This document shows, in pieces, positions 26,405-35,107 of a stretch of DNA of 64,000 nt. Positions within the stretch are counted from its first letter, which is position 1; each line of letters begins with the position of its first letter. The notes under the pieces were generated by a model. The model did not search any database. It was not told the origin of the DNA and saw nothing but the letters and a program-made list of their open reading frames with translations. The position numbers and the translations under genes were made by a program. Origin of the DNA: Clostridium_AW malenominatum (lineage in GTDB: Bacteria > Bacillota > Clostridia > Clostridiales > Clostridiaceae); assembly GCF_039521365.1 (NCBI RefSeq), contig NZ_BAAACF010000001.1, forward strand, positions 620,001-684,000, given 5' to 3'.

Positions 26405-26812
26405 ATGGTAAATATAGATTATAATGCATTAGTTCTTGAAGCTTTAAAAGGAAGAGAGAGTGCCTATGTACCTTACTCAAATTTTAAAGTAGGAGCCGCT
26501 ATTTTAACAGGTAGTGGAAAAATATATAATGGATGTAATATTGAAAATGCTTCCTATGGAGCTACTAACTGTGCTGAAAGAACTGCTATATTTAAAGCTG
26601 TTTCAGAAGGTGAAAAGGAAATTAAAGCTATAGCTGTAGTGGGAAGTTTAGAAGAGTATACTTTTCCATGTGGGATTTGCAGACAAGTGATAAGCGAATT
26701 TGGGAAGGAAGATACTCCTATAATAATCGCTAAAAATGAAAATGACTTTAATGTATATAGGTTAGATGAAATACTGCCAGGTGCATTCACAAAGAAAGAT
26801 TTGAAAAAATAA
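26405..26812 (+). CDS. cdd: Cytidine deaminase
   Basis: 135 residues, the tetrameric short form. Zinc and catalytic motifs CNIENASYGATNCAERTAIF (the catalytic Glu follows the zinc Cys) and PCGICRQVISEF. Deaminates cytidine and deoxycytidine to the uridine forms for pyrimidine salvage. Ribosome site aggggaa. Ten bases before era. Confidence 0.96.
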   Translation: MVNIDYNALVLEALKGRESAYVPYSNFKVGAAILTGSGKIYNGCNIENASYGATNCAERTAIFKAVSEGEKEIKAIAVVGSLEEYTFPCGICRQVISEFGKEDTPIIIAKNENDFNVYRLDEILPGAFTKKDLKK

Positions 26813-26821
26813 GGAGGATAT

Positions 26822-27703
26822 ATGTACAAATCAGGATTCGTAACTATTATTGGAAGACCAAATGTAGGAAAATCAACACTATTAAATAAGATAATGAATG
26901 AAAAGTTATCTATAGTTTCAAACAAACCTCAAACTACAAGAAATAATATTCAAACCATATTAACTGGAGAGGATTATCAATTTGTATTTGTTGATACTCC
27001 AGGTATGCATAAGCCAAAACATAAACTTGGAGAATATATGGTAAAAAATGCGGAAAGCTCATTAAAAGAAGTGGATATAGTTCTTTTTTTAACTACACCA
27101 GAAATGGCTGCTGGTAAAGGAGATTTATATATAGTAGAGGAGCTGAAAAAAACAAAAACTCCAGTTTTCCTTGTAGTAAATAAAATAGATGAAAATACTC
27201 AGGAAAGAGTAGCAGAAACCTTAAAAAATTACTCAGATATAATGGAATTTAAAGAAATAATACCTATCTCGGCGATGAATGGGAAAAATGTTGATAAGTT
27301 AATAGAGCTTATGAAAAACTATATTCCAGAGGGTCCGCAATATTACCCTGAAGATATGATAACGGACCAGCAGGAAAGATTCATTGTAGGAGAAATAATA
27401 AGAGAAAAAGCTTTAAGATTATTAAACGAAGAGGTTCCACATGGAATAGCTATAGATATAATGACAATGAAAAAAGATGAAAAGGGAATATATCAAATAG
27501 AAGCTTATATGCTGTGTGAAAAAGACTCACATAAGGGAATAATAATTGGGAAAAATGGATCTATGCTTAAGAGAATTTCTCAATATGCAAGAGAGGATAT
27601 TGAGAAGTTTTTAGGATGTAAAGTATATTTAAAAGTATGGGTTAAAGTAAAGAAAGATTGGAGAGATAGCCAATTTATACTTAAGGAATTAGGCTACAAA
27701 TAG
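26822..27703 (+). CDS. era: GTPase Era
   Basis: 293 residues. P loop GRPNVGKS (11-18), DTPGMHKP, NKID, then the C-terminal KH domain with GIIIGKNGSMLKRI, which binds the 3' end of 16S rRNA. Needed for small-subunit assembly. ATG follows aggaggat. The cdd-era-recO order is standard. Confidence 0.97.
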   Translation: MYKSGFVTIIGRPNVGKSTLLNKIMNEKLSIVSNKPQTTRNNIQTILTGEDYQFVFVDTPGMHKPKHKLGEYMVKNAESSLKEVDIVLFLTTPEMAAGKGDLYIVEELKKTKTPVFLVVNKIDENTQERVAETLKNYSDIMEFKEIIPISAMNGKNVDKLIELMKNYIPEGPQYYPEDMITDQQERFIVGEIIREKALRLLNEEVPHGIAIDIMTMKKDEKGIYQIEAYMLCEKDSHKGIIIGKNGSMLKRISQYAREDIEKFLGCKVYLKVWVKVKKDWRDSQFILKELGYK

Positions 27704-27730
27704 ATTTGTTAAAGGTTAGGAGATGATCTT

Positions 27731-28477
27731 CTGTCTATCTTTGATACAAGAGCTGTAGTAATAAAGACTCAAGATTATAAGGAATCTGATAAGATAGTTT
27801 GGTTTTATAGCGAAAAATTAGGCAAAATTTCCACTATTGCAAAAGGTGCTAAAAAGAACAGAAGTAAGTTTTTCTCCTCTACCTTGTCCTTTTGTTTTGG
27901 TAACTATACTTTTTACAGAGGGAAGGGTATGTATACTTTGAATGAAGGTGAAGTAGTAGAGTCTTTTCAAGGACTATTAATGGATTTAGAAACCATAACC
28001 TATGCCTCTTATTTTTGTGAACTAATAGATATAGCTGTTGGTGAAGAAGAAAGTGATAGAGAGCTTTTTAAAGATATGATTACCGCCTTTTATTTTATGA
28101 AGAATAAAGTGGGAGATTTAGAAACCTTAGCTAGGATATTTGAGCTTAGAGTATTAAGAGCTACGGGATATAATTTAAATCTTCAAAATTGTACTCAGTG
28201 TAGAAGTAAAATATCTTCAGCAGATTATATAAGCTTACAGTATTTGGGTGGTATATGTAATGATTGTGAAAAGAAAAATGGAATAAAGATTACTAATGGT
28301 GTATACAACATATTAAAATATTTAAATGAAATTTCTTTAGAAAAAAGTTATAGAATTACCATTCCAGATAATTTAAAAGAAGGAATCTATGAAGTTTTAA
28401 ACCAAATAATTTCCCAAAACTATTTCAGAAAACCTAAAAGTTTAGAAACCCTTAATTTATTAAAAGGAGTGAAATAA
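27731..28477 (+). CDS. recO: DNA repair protein RecO, probable CTG start
   Basis: 248 residues if translation starts at CTG 27731. The frame contains no ATG, GTG or TTG in the right place: after an in-frame TAA at 27710 the sequence reads aggagatgatctt then CTG, giving MSIFDTRAVVIKTQDYKESDKIV, which fits the RecO N-terminus residue for residue. The ribosome site (27718-27723, extending to gatgatc) is 7 bases from the CTG. A start at the first internal Met (about 27884) would delete the OB fold. Zinc Cys pairs CTQC and CNDC are visible. RecO loads RecA on SSB-coated DNA. Length is normal for the family. Confidence 0.9.
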   Translation: MSIFDTRAVVIKTQDYKESDKIVWFYSEKLGKISTIAKGAKKNRSKFFSSTLSFCFGNYTFYRGKGMYTLNEGEVVESFQGLLMDLETITYASYFCELIDIAVGEEESDRELFKDMITAFYFMKNKVGDLETLARIFELRVLRATGYNLNLQNCTQCRSKISSADYISLQYLGGICNDCEKKNGIKITNGVYNILKYLNEISLEKSYRITIPDNLKEGIYEVLNQIISQNYFRKPKSLETLNLLKGVK

Positions 28478-29017
28478 ATGAGTGAAATTACTATCGAGAA
28501 AATTGATATTATAAGAGAAAGAACAAAAGTTAGCTATGCAGAGGCTAAGGAAGCATTAGAAATCTGCAATGGAAATGTGGTAGATGCCTTAATCTATGTA
28601 GAAGAAAATAAAAAGAAAAAAAGAGAAGAAATGTATATAGGAAAAGATGAATTTATTAATTGGATAAAAGATTTAATTAATAAAGGAAATGTTAATAGAA
28701 TTAAAATTAAAAAAGGGGATAAGGTTATAGCAGATATTCCAGTAACGGCTGGAGTTGCAGTAACTATTGCAGGATTATGGGCATCACCTTTTATAGCTTT
28801 AGCTCTATTTGCAGCAGCATTAACTCAAATAACCATTGAAATTACTAAAACTGATGGTACTGTTGAAGTGATAAACAAAATAATAAAATCCACAGTGGAT
28901 GATGTAAAAGATAAGGTTCAGAATAAGTTTAACAATGAAAATAAGGTTGATGAAGATACTGTTTATACTTACTCAGTAGATTTTGAGGAAGTAAAAGAAG
29001 AGGATGATAAGCAATAA
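28478..29017 (+). CDS. DUF4342 protein with UBA-like N-terminus
   Basis: 179 residues, ATG directly after the recO stop codon. Residues 1-45 (IDIIRERTKVSYAEAKEALEICNGNVVDALIYVEE) resemble the UBA-like helical domain of EF-Ts and NAC. Residues 55-125 form the DUF4342 domain, including an uncharged segment ADIPVTAGVAVTIAGLWAS. The C-terminal 50 residues are acidic and likely helical. Function unknown; possibly membrane-associated. Transcribed with recO and closed by the terminator at 29026. Confidence 0.8.
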   Translation: MSEITIEKIDIIRERTKVSYAEAKEALEICNGNVVDALIYVEENKKKKREEMYIGKDEFINWIKDLINKGNVNRIKIKKGDKVIADIPVTAGVAVTIAGLWASPFIALALFAAALTQITIEITKTDGTVEVINKIIKSTVDDVKDKVQNKFNNENKVDEDTVYTYSVDFEEVKEEDDKQ

Positions 29018-29025
29018 AGTAAAAT

Positions 29026-29057
29026 AAAGTCAGCAGTTAAGAGCTGCTGACTTTTAT
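29026..29057 (+). terminator. Terminator after the recO unit
   Basis: aaagtcagcag (29026-29036) pairs with ctgctgacttt (29044-29054), then T. Confidence 0.87.
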
Positions 29058-29217
29058 AATTATGTATTAATAATAAAAAACTTAAGTAAGGCTAAGAAAA
29101 CGAGACATATTATATAGCATATTTGAAATAAATAAGCATAATAAGCTTAAAGTGATATACTATTTCCTTCTATATGATGATATAATAGATTATATGATGT
29201 AAAATACTTGGAAGAGG

Positions 29218-29859
29218 GTGAACAATATTAAACTATCGCAAAGACAGGAAGAGATTATTCAATTAGTAAAAGAAAATGAACCTATTACTAGCGAACAGTT
29301 AGCGGCGAAGTTAAATTTGACTAGAGCTGCATTAAGACCAGATTTATCTATACTTACTATGACAGGCATATTAGATGCAAAGCCAAAAGTAGGATACATA
29401 TATTCACAAAAGCCCTCCTATAATGCAGTAAACGAATATATAAGAAAAATAAAAGTTGAAGACATAATGTCAAAACCTGTGATAGTTAGTGAATCAACTA
29501 CTGTTTATGATGCCATAGTAGATTTATTTTTACATGATGCAGGAACTTTATTTGTAGAAAACAATGGAGTTCTAGTAGGAGCTACTTCAAGAAAGGATTT
29601 TCTCAAATTTGCCATGGGAGGTACAGACATGCATAAAGTACCTGTGGGAATTATTATGACGAGAATGCCAAATATAATTGTTGTAGATAAAGATGAATTA
29701 GCTTACGATGCAGCATGTAAAATAATAGAGCATGAAATAGATAGTTTGCCAGTAGTAGAAAAGGTAATAGATAATAATAAAGATGGATTAAAAATAATTG
29801 GAAAAGTATCAAAGACTAATATAACTAAGTTATTTGTTAAAATGGGAAAAAACATATAA
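29218..29859 (+). CDS. ccpN: CcpN-type regulator: HTH plus two CBS domains
   Basis: 213 residues. Winged helix (about 1-60: LSQRQEEIIQLVKENEPITSEQLAAKLNLTRAALRPDLSILTMTGIL) and two CBS domains (about 75-130 and 145-205). It is aligned end to end with B. subtilis CcpN (YqzB), an ATP/ADP-sensing repressor of gluconeogenesis. The start is GTG 29218 by alignment, but the best ribosome sequence gagggtga overlaps that codon; ATT 29227 would be better spaced, so the start is uncertain. A -10-like TATAAT lies at 29181. Placement just before ppdK suggests it controls that gene. Confidence 0.88.
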   Translation: MNNIKLSQRQEEIIQLVKENEPITSEQLAAKLNLTRAALRPDLSILTMTGILDAKPKVGYIYSQKPSYNAVNEYIRKIKVEDIMSKPVIVSESTTVYDAIVDLFLHDAGTLFVENNGVLVGATSRKDFLKFAMGGTDMHKVPVGIIMTRMPNIIVVDKDELAYDAACKIIEHEIDSLPVVEKVIDNNKDGLKIIGKVSKTNITKLFVKMGKNI

Positions 29860-29896
29860 TCATAAAACTATTTTATCGGTGAAGGGATGTTTGACT

Positions 29897-32536
29897 ATGG
29901 AAAATATTAAATATGTATATCTTTTTAATGAAGGTAATGCTTCAATGAAAAATTTACTAGGTGGAAAGGGTGCTAATTTAGCAGAAATGACTAATTTAGG
30001 AATACCTGTTCCAGAAGGATTTACTGTTAGTACAGAAGCATGTACTAAGTATTATAAAGACGGAAAAGTGATTTCAGAAGATGTGGTTGAGCAAATATAC
30101 GAAGCTTTAAATAATTTAGAAGAAGTTACAGGGAAAAAACTTGGAAGTATAGAAAATCCATTATTAGTATCTGTTAGATCAGGAGCTAGGGCTTCAATGC
30201 CAGGCATGATGGATACAATACTTAATTTAGGTTTAAATGATGAAGTTGTAGCTACTTTAGGAAAGCTGACTAATAACGATAGATTCGCTTATGATTCTTA
30301 TAGAAGATTTATTCATATGTTCTCAGACGTAGTAATGGGAATGGATAAAAGAAAATTTGAAGATATACTAGACGAAGTTAAAGAATCTGTAGGAGCAAAA
30401 TTTGATACAGATTTAACAGCAAGTGATCTTAAAGAAGTAGTAAAAAGATATAAAGCTGCTTATAAAAAGGAAATGAGAGAAGAATTTCCACAGGATCCTA
30501 AAGTACAGTTAATAGAATCCATTAATGCAGTATTTAGATCTTGGGATAATCCAAGAGCAATAATATATAGAAGATTAAACGATATACCAGGAGAATGGGG
30601 AACAGCTGTAAATATTCAAAGCATGGTATTTGGAAACATGGGAGAAACTTCAGGTACAGGAGTTGCATTTACTAGAAACCCAGCTACTGGTGAAAAAGAA
30701 ATGTTTGGAGAATACTTAATAAATGCTCAAGGTGAAGATGTAGTAGCAGGTATAAGAACACCTCAGTCAATATCAAGACTTGAAGAGGATTTACCAGAAT
30801 GCTACAAGCAGTTTTTACAGATAGCTGATAGATTAGAAAAGCATTATAAAGACATGCAAGACATGGAATTTACTATAGAACAAGGAAAGTTATATTTCCT
30901 ACAAACTAGAAATGGAAAAAGAACAGCGCAGGCTGCATTGAAAATTGCTGTTGATTTAGTAGAAGAAGGATTAATCAATAAAGAAGAAGCGATGCTTAAG
31001 GTTGACCCAAAGCAGTTAGATTCACTACTTCACCCAAACTTTGATGAAAATGGATTAGAAAATGCTAGAGTAATAGCAAAAGGACTTCCTGCTTCTCCAG
31101 GGGCTGCTTGTGGTAAGGTATACTTCAATGCTGAGGATGCAAAAGCTCATGGCGAACTAGGAGAAAAGGTAATACTTGTAAGAGCAGAAACTTCACCAGA
31201 AGACATAGAAGGAATGGTAGTTGCAGAAGGAGTTTTAACTGTTAGAGGAGGAATGACTTCACATGCTGCTGTTGTAGCAAGAGGAATGGGAAGATGCTGC
31301 GTTGTTGGATGCGGAGATATAAAGGTTAATGAAGATGAGAAAACTTTTGAAGTTAACGGTGAGATATTTAAAGAGGGAGATTATATTTCCTTAGATGGCA
31401 GCACTGGATTTGTTTATGGCGATGCAATAAAAACTGTTGAACCAGAAATAAGTGGACACTTTGGAATTTTCATGTCCTGGGCAGATGAAATAAGAAAATT
31501 AAAGGTTAGAACTAATGCAGATACTCCAAGAGATGCTGCTCAAGCAATAAAATTTGGAGCTGAAGGTATAGGATTATGTAGAACAGAGCATATGTTCTTT
31601 GATGAAGAGAGAATATTTGCAGTAAGAGAAATGATAGTAGCTGAAAATGAAAACCAAAGAAAAAGGGCCTTAGAAAAATTACTACCAATGCAAAGAGAAG
31701 ACTTCGCAAGTATATATGAAGCAATGGAAGGAAGAGCAGTTACTATAAGACTTTTAGATCCACCACTACATGAATTCTTACCGACAGAAGATGAAGACAT
31801 AGCAGAGCTTGCAAAGGACTTAGGAATAACTTTTCAAAGCTTAAGATTTAAAATTGAATCTTTAAAAGAAGTTAATCCAATGATGGGACATAGAGGGTGT
31901 AGATTAAGCATATCCTATCCTGAAATAGCTGAAATGCAAGGAAGAGCTATAATTGAAGCTGCTATTGATGTAAATAAGAGAAAAGGATTTAATATAGTTC
32001 CAGAAATAATGATTCCACTAATTGGCGATGTTAAAGAATTAGAATTTGTTAAAAATATAATTGTAAAAGTAGCCAATGAGGTAATTAAGGATTCAGGAGT
32101 AGAATTACAATATAAAATAGGAACCATGATAGAAGTACCAAGGGCTGCATTAACTGCAGACGAAGTTGCTAAAGAAGCTGAGTTCTTCTCCTTTGGAACA
32201 AATGATTTAACTCAAATGACTTTTGGATTTTCAAGAGATGATGCTGGTAAGTTCTTAAACAACTACTACGATAAGAAGATTTACGAAGCAGATCCTTTCC
32301 AAAAGCTAGATCAAAATGGTGTAGGTAAATTAATGGAGATGGCTACAAAGCTTGGAAGACAAACAAGAAAAGACTTAAAAGTTGGAATTTGTGGTGAGCA
32401 CGGAGGAGATCCTTCTTCAGTTGAGTTTGCTCATAAATTAGGATTAGAATATGTGTCTTGTTCACCTTATAGAGTTCCTGTAGCAAGACTTGCTGCAGCT
32501 CAAGCAGAAGTTAAAAACCCAAGATCAACTAAATAA
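29897..32536 (+). CDS. ppdK: Pyruvate, phosphate dikinase
   Basis: 879 residues from ATG 29897 (MENIKYVYLFNEGNASMK) after gaaggga; an in-frame ATG at 29834 lies inside ccpN. Domains in order: ATP-grasp nucleotide domain (GGKGANLAEMTNLGIPVPEGF; TGTGVAFTRNPATGEKEMFGEYL), the phospho-His swivel domain (RGGMTSHAAVVARGMGRCCVVGC), and the PEP/pyruvate TIM barrel (MMGHRGCRLSISYPEIAEMQ; CGEHGGDPSSVEF). Interconverts pyruvate + ATP + Pi with PEP + AMP + PPi. The PPDK regulatory protein (DUF299, YqfL) that often sits between ccpN and ppdK is not here. Confidence 0.97.
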   Translation: MENIKYVYLFNEGNASMKNLLGGKGANLAEMTNLGIPVPEGFTVSTEACTKYYKDGKVISEDVVEQIYEALNNLEEVTGKKLGSIENPLLVSVRSGARASMPGMMDTILNLGLNDEVVATLGKLTNNDRFAYDSYRRFIHMFSDVVMGMDKRKFEDILDEVKESVGAKFDTDLTASDLKEVVKRYKAAYKKEMREEFPQDPKVQLIESINAVFRSWDNPRAIIYRRLNDIPGEWGTAVNIQSMVFGNMGETSGTGVAFTRNPATGEKEMFGEYLINAQGEDVVAGIRTPQSISRLEEDLPECYKQFLQIADRLEKHYKDMQDMEFTIEQGKLYFLQTRNGKRTAQAALKIAVDLVEEGLINKEEAMLKVDPKQLDSLLHPNFDENGLENARVIAKGLPASPGAACGKVYFNAEDAKAHGELGEKVILVRAETSPEDIEGMVVAEGVLTVRGGMTSHAAVVARGMGRCCVVGCGDIKVNEDEKTFEVNGEIFKEGDYISLDGSTGFVYGDAIKTVEPEISGHFGIFMSWADEIRKLKVRTNADTPRDAAQAIKFGAEGIGLCRTEHMFFDEERIFAVREMIVAENENQRKRALEKLLPMQREDFASIYEAMEGRAVTIRLLDPPLHEFLPTEDEDIAELAKDLGITFQSLRFKIESLKEVNPMMGHRGCRLSISYPEIAEMQGRAIIEAAIDVNKRKGFNIVPEIMIPLIGDVKELEFVKNIIVKVANEVIKDSGVELQYKIGTMIEVPRAALTADEVAKEAEFFSFGTNDLTQMTFGFSRDDAGKFLNNYYDKKIYEADPFQKLDQNGVGKLMEMATKLGRQTRKDLKVGICGEHGGDPSSVEFAHKLGLEYVSCSPYRVPVARLAAAQAEVKNPRSTK

Positions 32537-32605
32537 TAATAGTACAAACGTAGATTAAAAGGCCTTATACAATGAGTATTTTAGGCTATGCATACTATAA
32601 AAAGT

Positions 32606-32661
32606 ATAGGGTATTGTAATTTGAAATTATTATTAATTTTAATTACAATACCCTATTTTTA
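32606..32661 (+). terminator. Strong terminator after ppdK
   Basis: Perfect 16-bp stem (32606-32621 with 32641-32656), 19-base loop, T5. A short frame just beyond (32697-32819, no start codon, about 40 residues ending GDMERMGIKK) may be the tail of a lost gene. Confidence 0.88.
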
Positions 32662-32840
32662 TTAGAAATTCATATTTTTGAGCAAAAAGAGAATAAAAAG
32701 ATGATTTTGATATTACTAACTTTACATACAATAATTGGGATGATATACTAGAATCAATATTTGAGAAACCAACTATTGAAGATGTAGGAGATATGGAGAG
32801 AATGGGTATTAAGAAATAAAATAGGTGGTGGGGATATTTG

Positions 32841-33419
32841 GTGAGCATGAATTTATTAAAAAGGATATTAGAGATATGTTTATTCATAGGTTTCATAATT
32901 CCTTTATTAGACATCTTATTAGGCACAACTACCTCATTAATTAATTTAGATTTCGATGTTGATGTAAATTTTGATGGACTTATTCCATTTAATATAATGT
33001 GTTTTTCATTTGCACTGATAGTATTTAGTTCATTTGGATTATTTTTAATGAAGTTTATGACTAATACTATAACAGTTGTATTACTACTAGGAGTATCTTT
33101 AATAGCTTCAATAATAGCATATACAGCTGTATATAAGTTTATAGTATGTAAATTAAAATCAAATAATCCCAGAGCATTAAAATCTAATGATTTAATAGGT
33201 ATGGTAGGTATTGTAGTATTGAAAATAACACCTCTCAACGATGGTGTTATATCATTAACAGACAGTACAGGAGCTATTATAACTTATAGAGCAACATTAA
33301 GTCCTTATGCAGGTGTCCAAGGTGAATATGTTATAAACCAAGGACAAGAAGTAATAATATCAGATTTTGATAGTGAGAAAAAAATTTGTTTCGTTATATT
33401 ACCGAAAGGTAAGCAATAA
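32841..33419 (+). CDS. NfeD-like membrane protein
   Basis: 192 residues from GTG 32841; TTG 32838 and ATG 32847 are alternatives around the ribosome site aggtggtgggg. Three hydrophobic segments (about 10-30, 50-75, 78-100) are followed by a soluble C-terminal beta-barrel (about 115-190) with LIGMVGIVVLKITPLNDGVI, the OB-type domain of NfeD proteins. It lies 26 bases before a flotillin gene, the same arrangement as yuaF-floT in B. subtilis, so it is likely the flotillin partner in membrane microdomains. Confidence 0.82.
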   Translation: MSMNLLKRILEICLFIGFIIPLLDILLGTTTSLINLDFDVDVNFDGLIPFNIMCFSFALIVFSSFGLFLMKFMTNTITVVLLLGVSLIASIIAYTAVYKFIVCKLKSNNPRALKSNDLIGMVGIVVLKITPLNDGVISLTDSTGAIITYRATLSPYAGVQGEYVINQGQEVIISDFDSEKKICFVILPKGKQ

Positions 33420-33445
33420 AAATCAAATAAATGGGGGTTATATCA

Positions 33446-35053
33446 ATGGCAGACGTTATTTTTGGTTCAGTATTTGGAACAGTTGGACTTATAATAATTG
33501 GATTAATACTAGTCCTTGCTGGAATATTAAGTACATGGAAAAAGGTGCCTTCAGACAAGGCAGCAGTAATTGTAGGTTTTGGGAAACCTAAAGTAGTAAC
33601 TGGTGGTGGAACAGTTGTAATACCAGTAGTACAGAGAATGGATATAATTACTTTGGAAAATATTATGTTTCCAGTGGAGATTAAGCAAACAAAGACAGCG
33701 TTAGGGGTTACCATTAACGCAGAAGGTGTAGTAGTTATAAAAGTAAAGAATGATGAGATTAGCATATTAGCGGCAGTACAGCAGTTTAATAGTAACAAAG
33801 AATCTGAAACGGTTAATACTATAAGAACACAAGCATCTGAGGTATGTAAAGGTAAACTTCGTGAAATTGTATCATCAATGAGTGTTGAGGATATATACAA
33901 TGATAGAGAAAGTTTTGCGGCTAAAGTTCAGCAAGTAGCAGGAACTGAGCTTGGTGATATGGGATTAGAGTTAAAATCATTTACTATAAATGATATTACA
34001 GATGATGAGGGATATATAGAGGCATTAGGTAAAGAGCAAATAGCTAAGGTGAAATCAGCGGCGGCTATAGCTGAAGCTGAGGCAGATAAGGAAAGAGAAA
34101 TAAAAACAGCTGAAGCGGCTAAAGAAAAGCAAATAAGAACAGCTGAAGCACGTAGAATAGGTAAGCAAGCAGAATTAGAGGCTGAAGCTCAGGTGGCAGA
34201 GGCAGAGAAAAATAAACAATTAAAAATTTTAGCATATAAGAAAGAGCAAGAAGGATTGAGAGCTGTATCTGACGCGGCTTATCAAATTCAATCTAATATA
34301 ACATCCAAAGAAACAAAGAGTACTGAAATGGATGCTAAGCTTCTTGAGAAGCAACGTGATAAAGAAATAGCTGAAGCTGAAGTTCAAATAGAAATTGCAT
34401 CTGAGCAAAGAAGAATAGAACTAGCGGAGAAAAAGGCAGAAAGAAAACAAGCAGAATTATTAGAAACAGTTGTTAAACCTGCTGAAGCAGAAAGAAAAAG
34501 AAGAGAATTAGAGGCAGAAGCTAATAAGTTTGAACAGTTAAAGAAAGCTGAGGCTGAAGCTGAGAAATTGAGATTAGAGGGAGAGGCACAAGCTAAAGTT
34601 ATAGAGTCAAGAGGTTTAGCAGAAGCAGATGCTATAAGAGCTAAAGGTTTAGCTGAAGCAGAAGCTCTTGAAAAGAAAGCTGAAGCCCTTGCTAAAATGG
34701 ATGAAGCAGGAAAATTACAGATGGTTATTGAAAAATTACCAGAGATTGCAAAAGCTGTTGCAGAGCCATTATCAAAGATTGGAAACATTACTATTATAGG
34801 TGGTTCTGGAGAGGGCTCAGACGGTGTATCTAATGTAACGGGTTATACAGTTGGAGCACTTAAAGCAGTTACTGAAGCAGTTAAAGAAACTATAGGATTT
34901 GATTTAACTGATGTTATGAGATCAAATACAATTAAAGCTAAAACTGATAAAGAGATTAAGATTGATATTCAAGGATTACCTAAAAACACCAATGAAGCTT
35001 TAGAAAAATATAATAATGCAATAAAAGATATGAAAGATGGTAGTGAAGAATAG
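33446..35053 (+). CDS. floT: Flotillin-like protein (FloT/YqiK family)
   Basis: 535 residues from ATG 33446 after gggggtt; the ATG at 33431 lies upstream of this site. N-terminal membrane segment (about 8-28), SPFH/PHB domain (about 35-200) and a very long Ala/Glu/Lys-rich coiled coil (about 200-430, repeats such as AEAEADKEREIKTAEAAKEK), then a C-terminal tail with KMDEAGKLQMVIEKLPEIA. Flotillins organise lipid microdomains. Paired with the NfeD-like gene. The pair lies between ppdK and the coat-protein gene and is bounded by strong terminators. Confidence 0.92.
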   Translation: MADVIFGSVFGTVGLIIIGLILVLAGILSTWKKVPSDKAAVIVGFGKPKVVTGGGTVVIPVVQRMDIITLENIMFPVEIKQTKTALGVTINAEGVVVIKVKNDEISILAAVQQFNSNKESETVNTIRTQASEVCKGKLREIVSSMSVEDIYNDRESFAAKVQQVAGTELGDMGLELKSFTINDITDDEGYIEALGKEQIAKVKSAAAIAEAEADKEREIKTAEAAKEKQIRTAEARRIGKQAELEAEAQVAEAEKNKQLKILAYKKEQEGLRAVSDAAYQIQSNITSKETKSTEMDAKLLEKQRDKEIAEAEVQIEIASEQRRIELAEKKAERKQAELLETVVKPAEAERKRRELEAEANKFEQLKKAEAEAEKLRLEGEAQAKVIESRGLAEADAIRAKGLAEAEALEKKAEALAKMDEAGKLQMVIEKLPEIAKAVAEPLSKIGNITIIGGSGEGSDGVSNVTGYTVGALKAVTEAVKETIGFDLTDVMRSNTIKAKTDKEIKIDIQGLPKNTNEALEKYNNAIKDMKDGSEE

Positions 35054-35066
35054 AAAAACAATAAAT

Positions 35067-35107
35067 AATAAGAGTAGGAATTCCATATTGAAATTCCTAC
35101 TCTTATT
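35067..35107. terminator. Bidirectional terminator between floT and the CotS-type gene
   Basis: 16-bp perfect stem (35067-35082 with 35092-35107); T-rich to the right, A-rich to the left. It serves both converging genes. Confidence 0.88.

Noticed and set aside
32639..33238. 199-codon minus-strand frame over the NfeD-like gene
   Set aside because: It overlaps the NfeD-like gene and the ppdK terminator; its sequence is low complexity (Ile/Asn/Ser), has no known motif and no convincing ribosome site, whereas the plus-strand gene has all of these and a flotillin partner.
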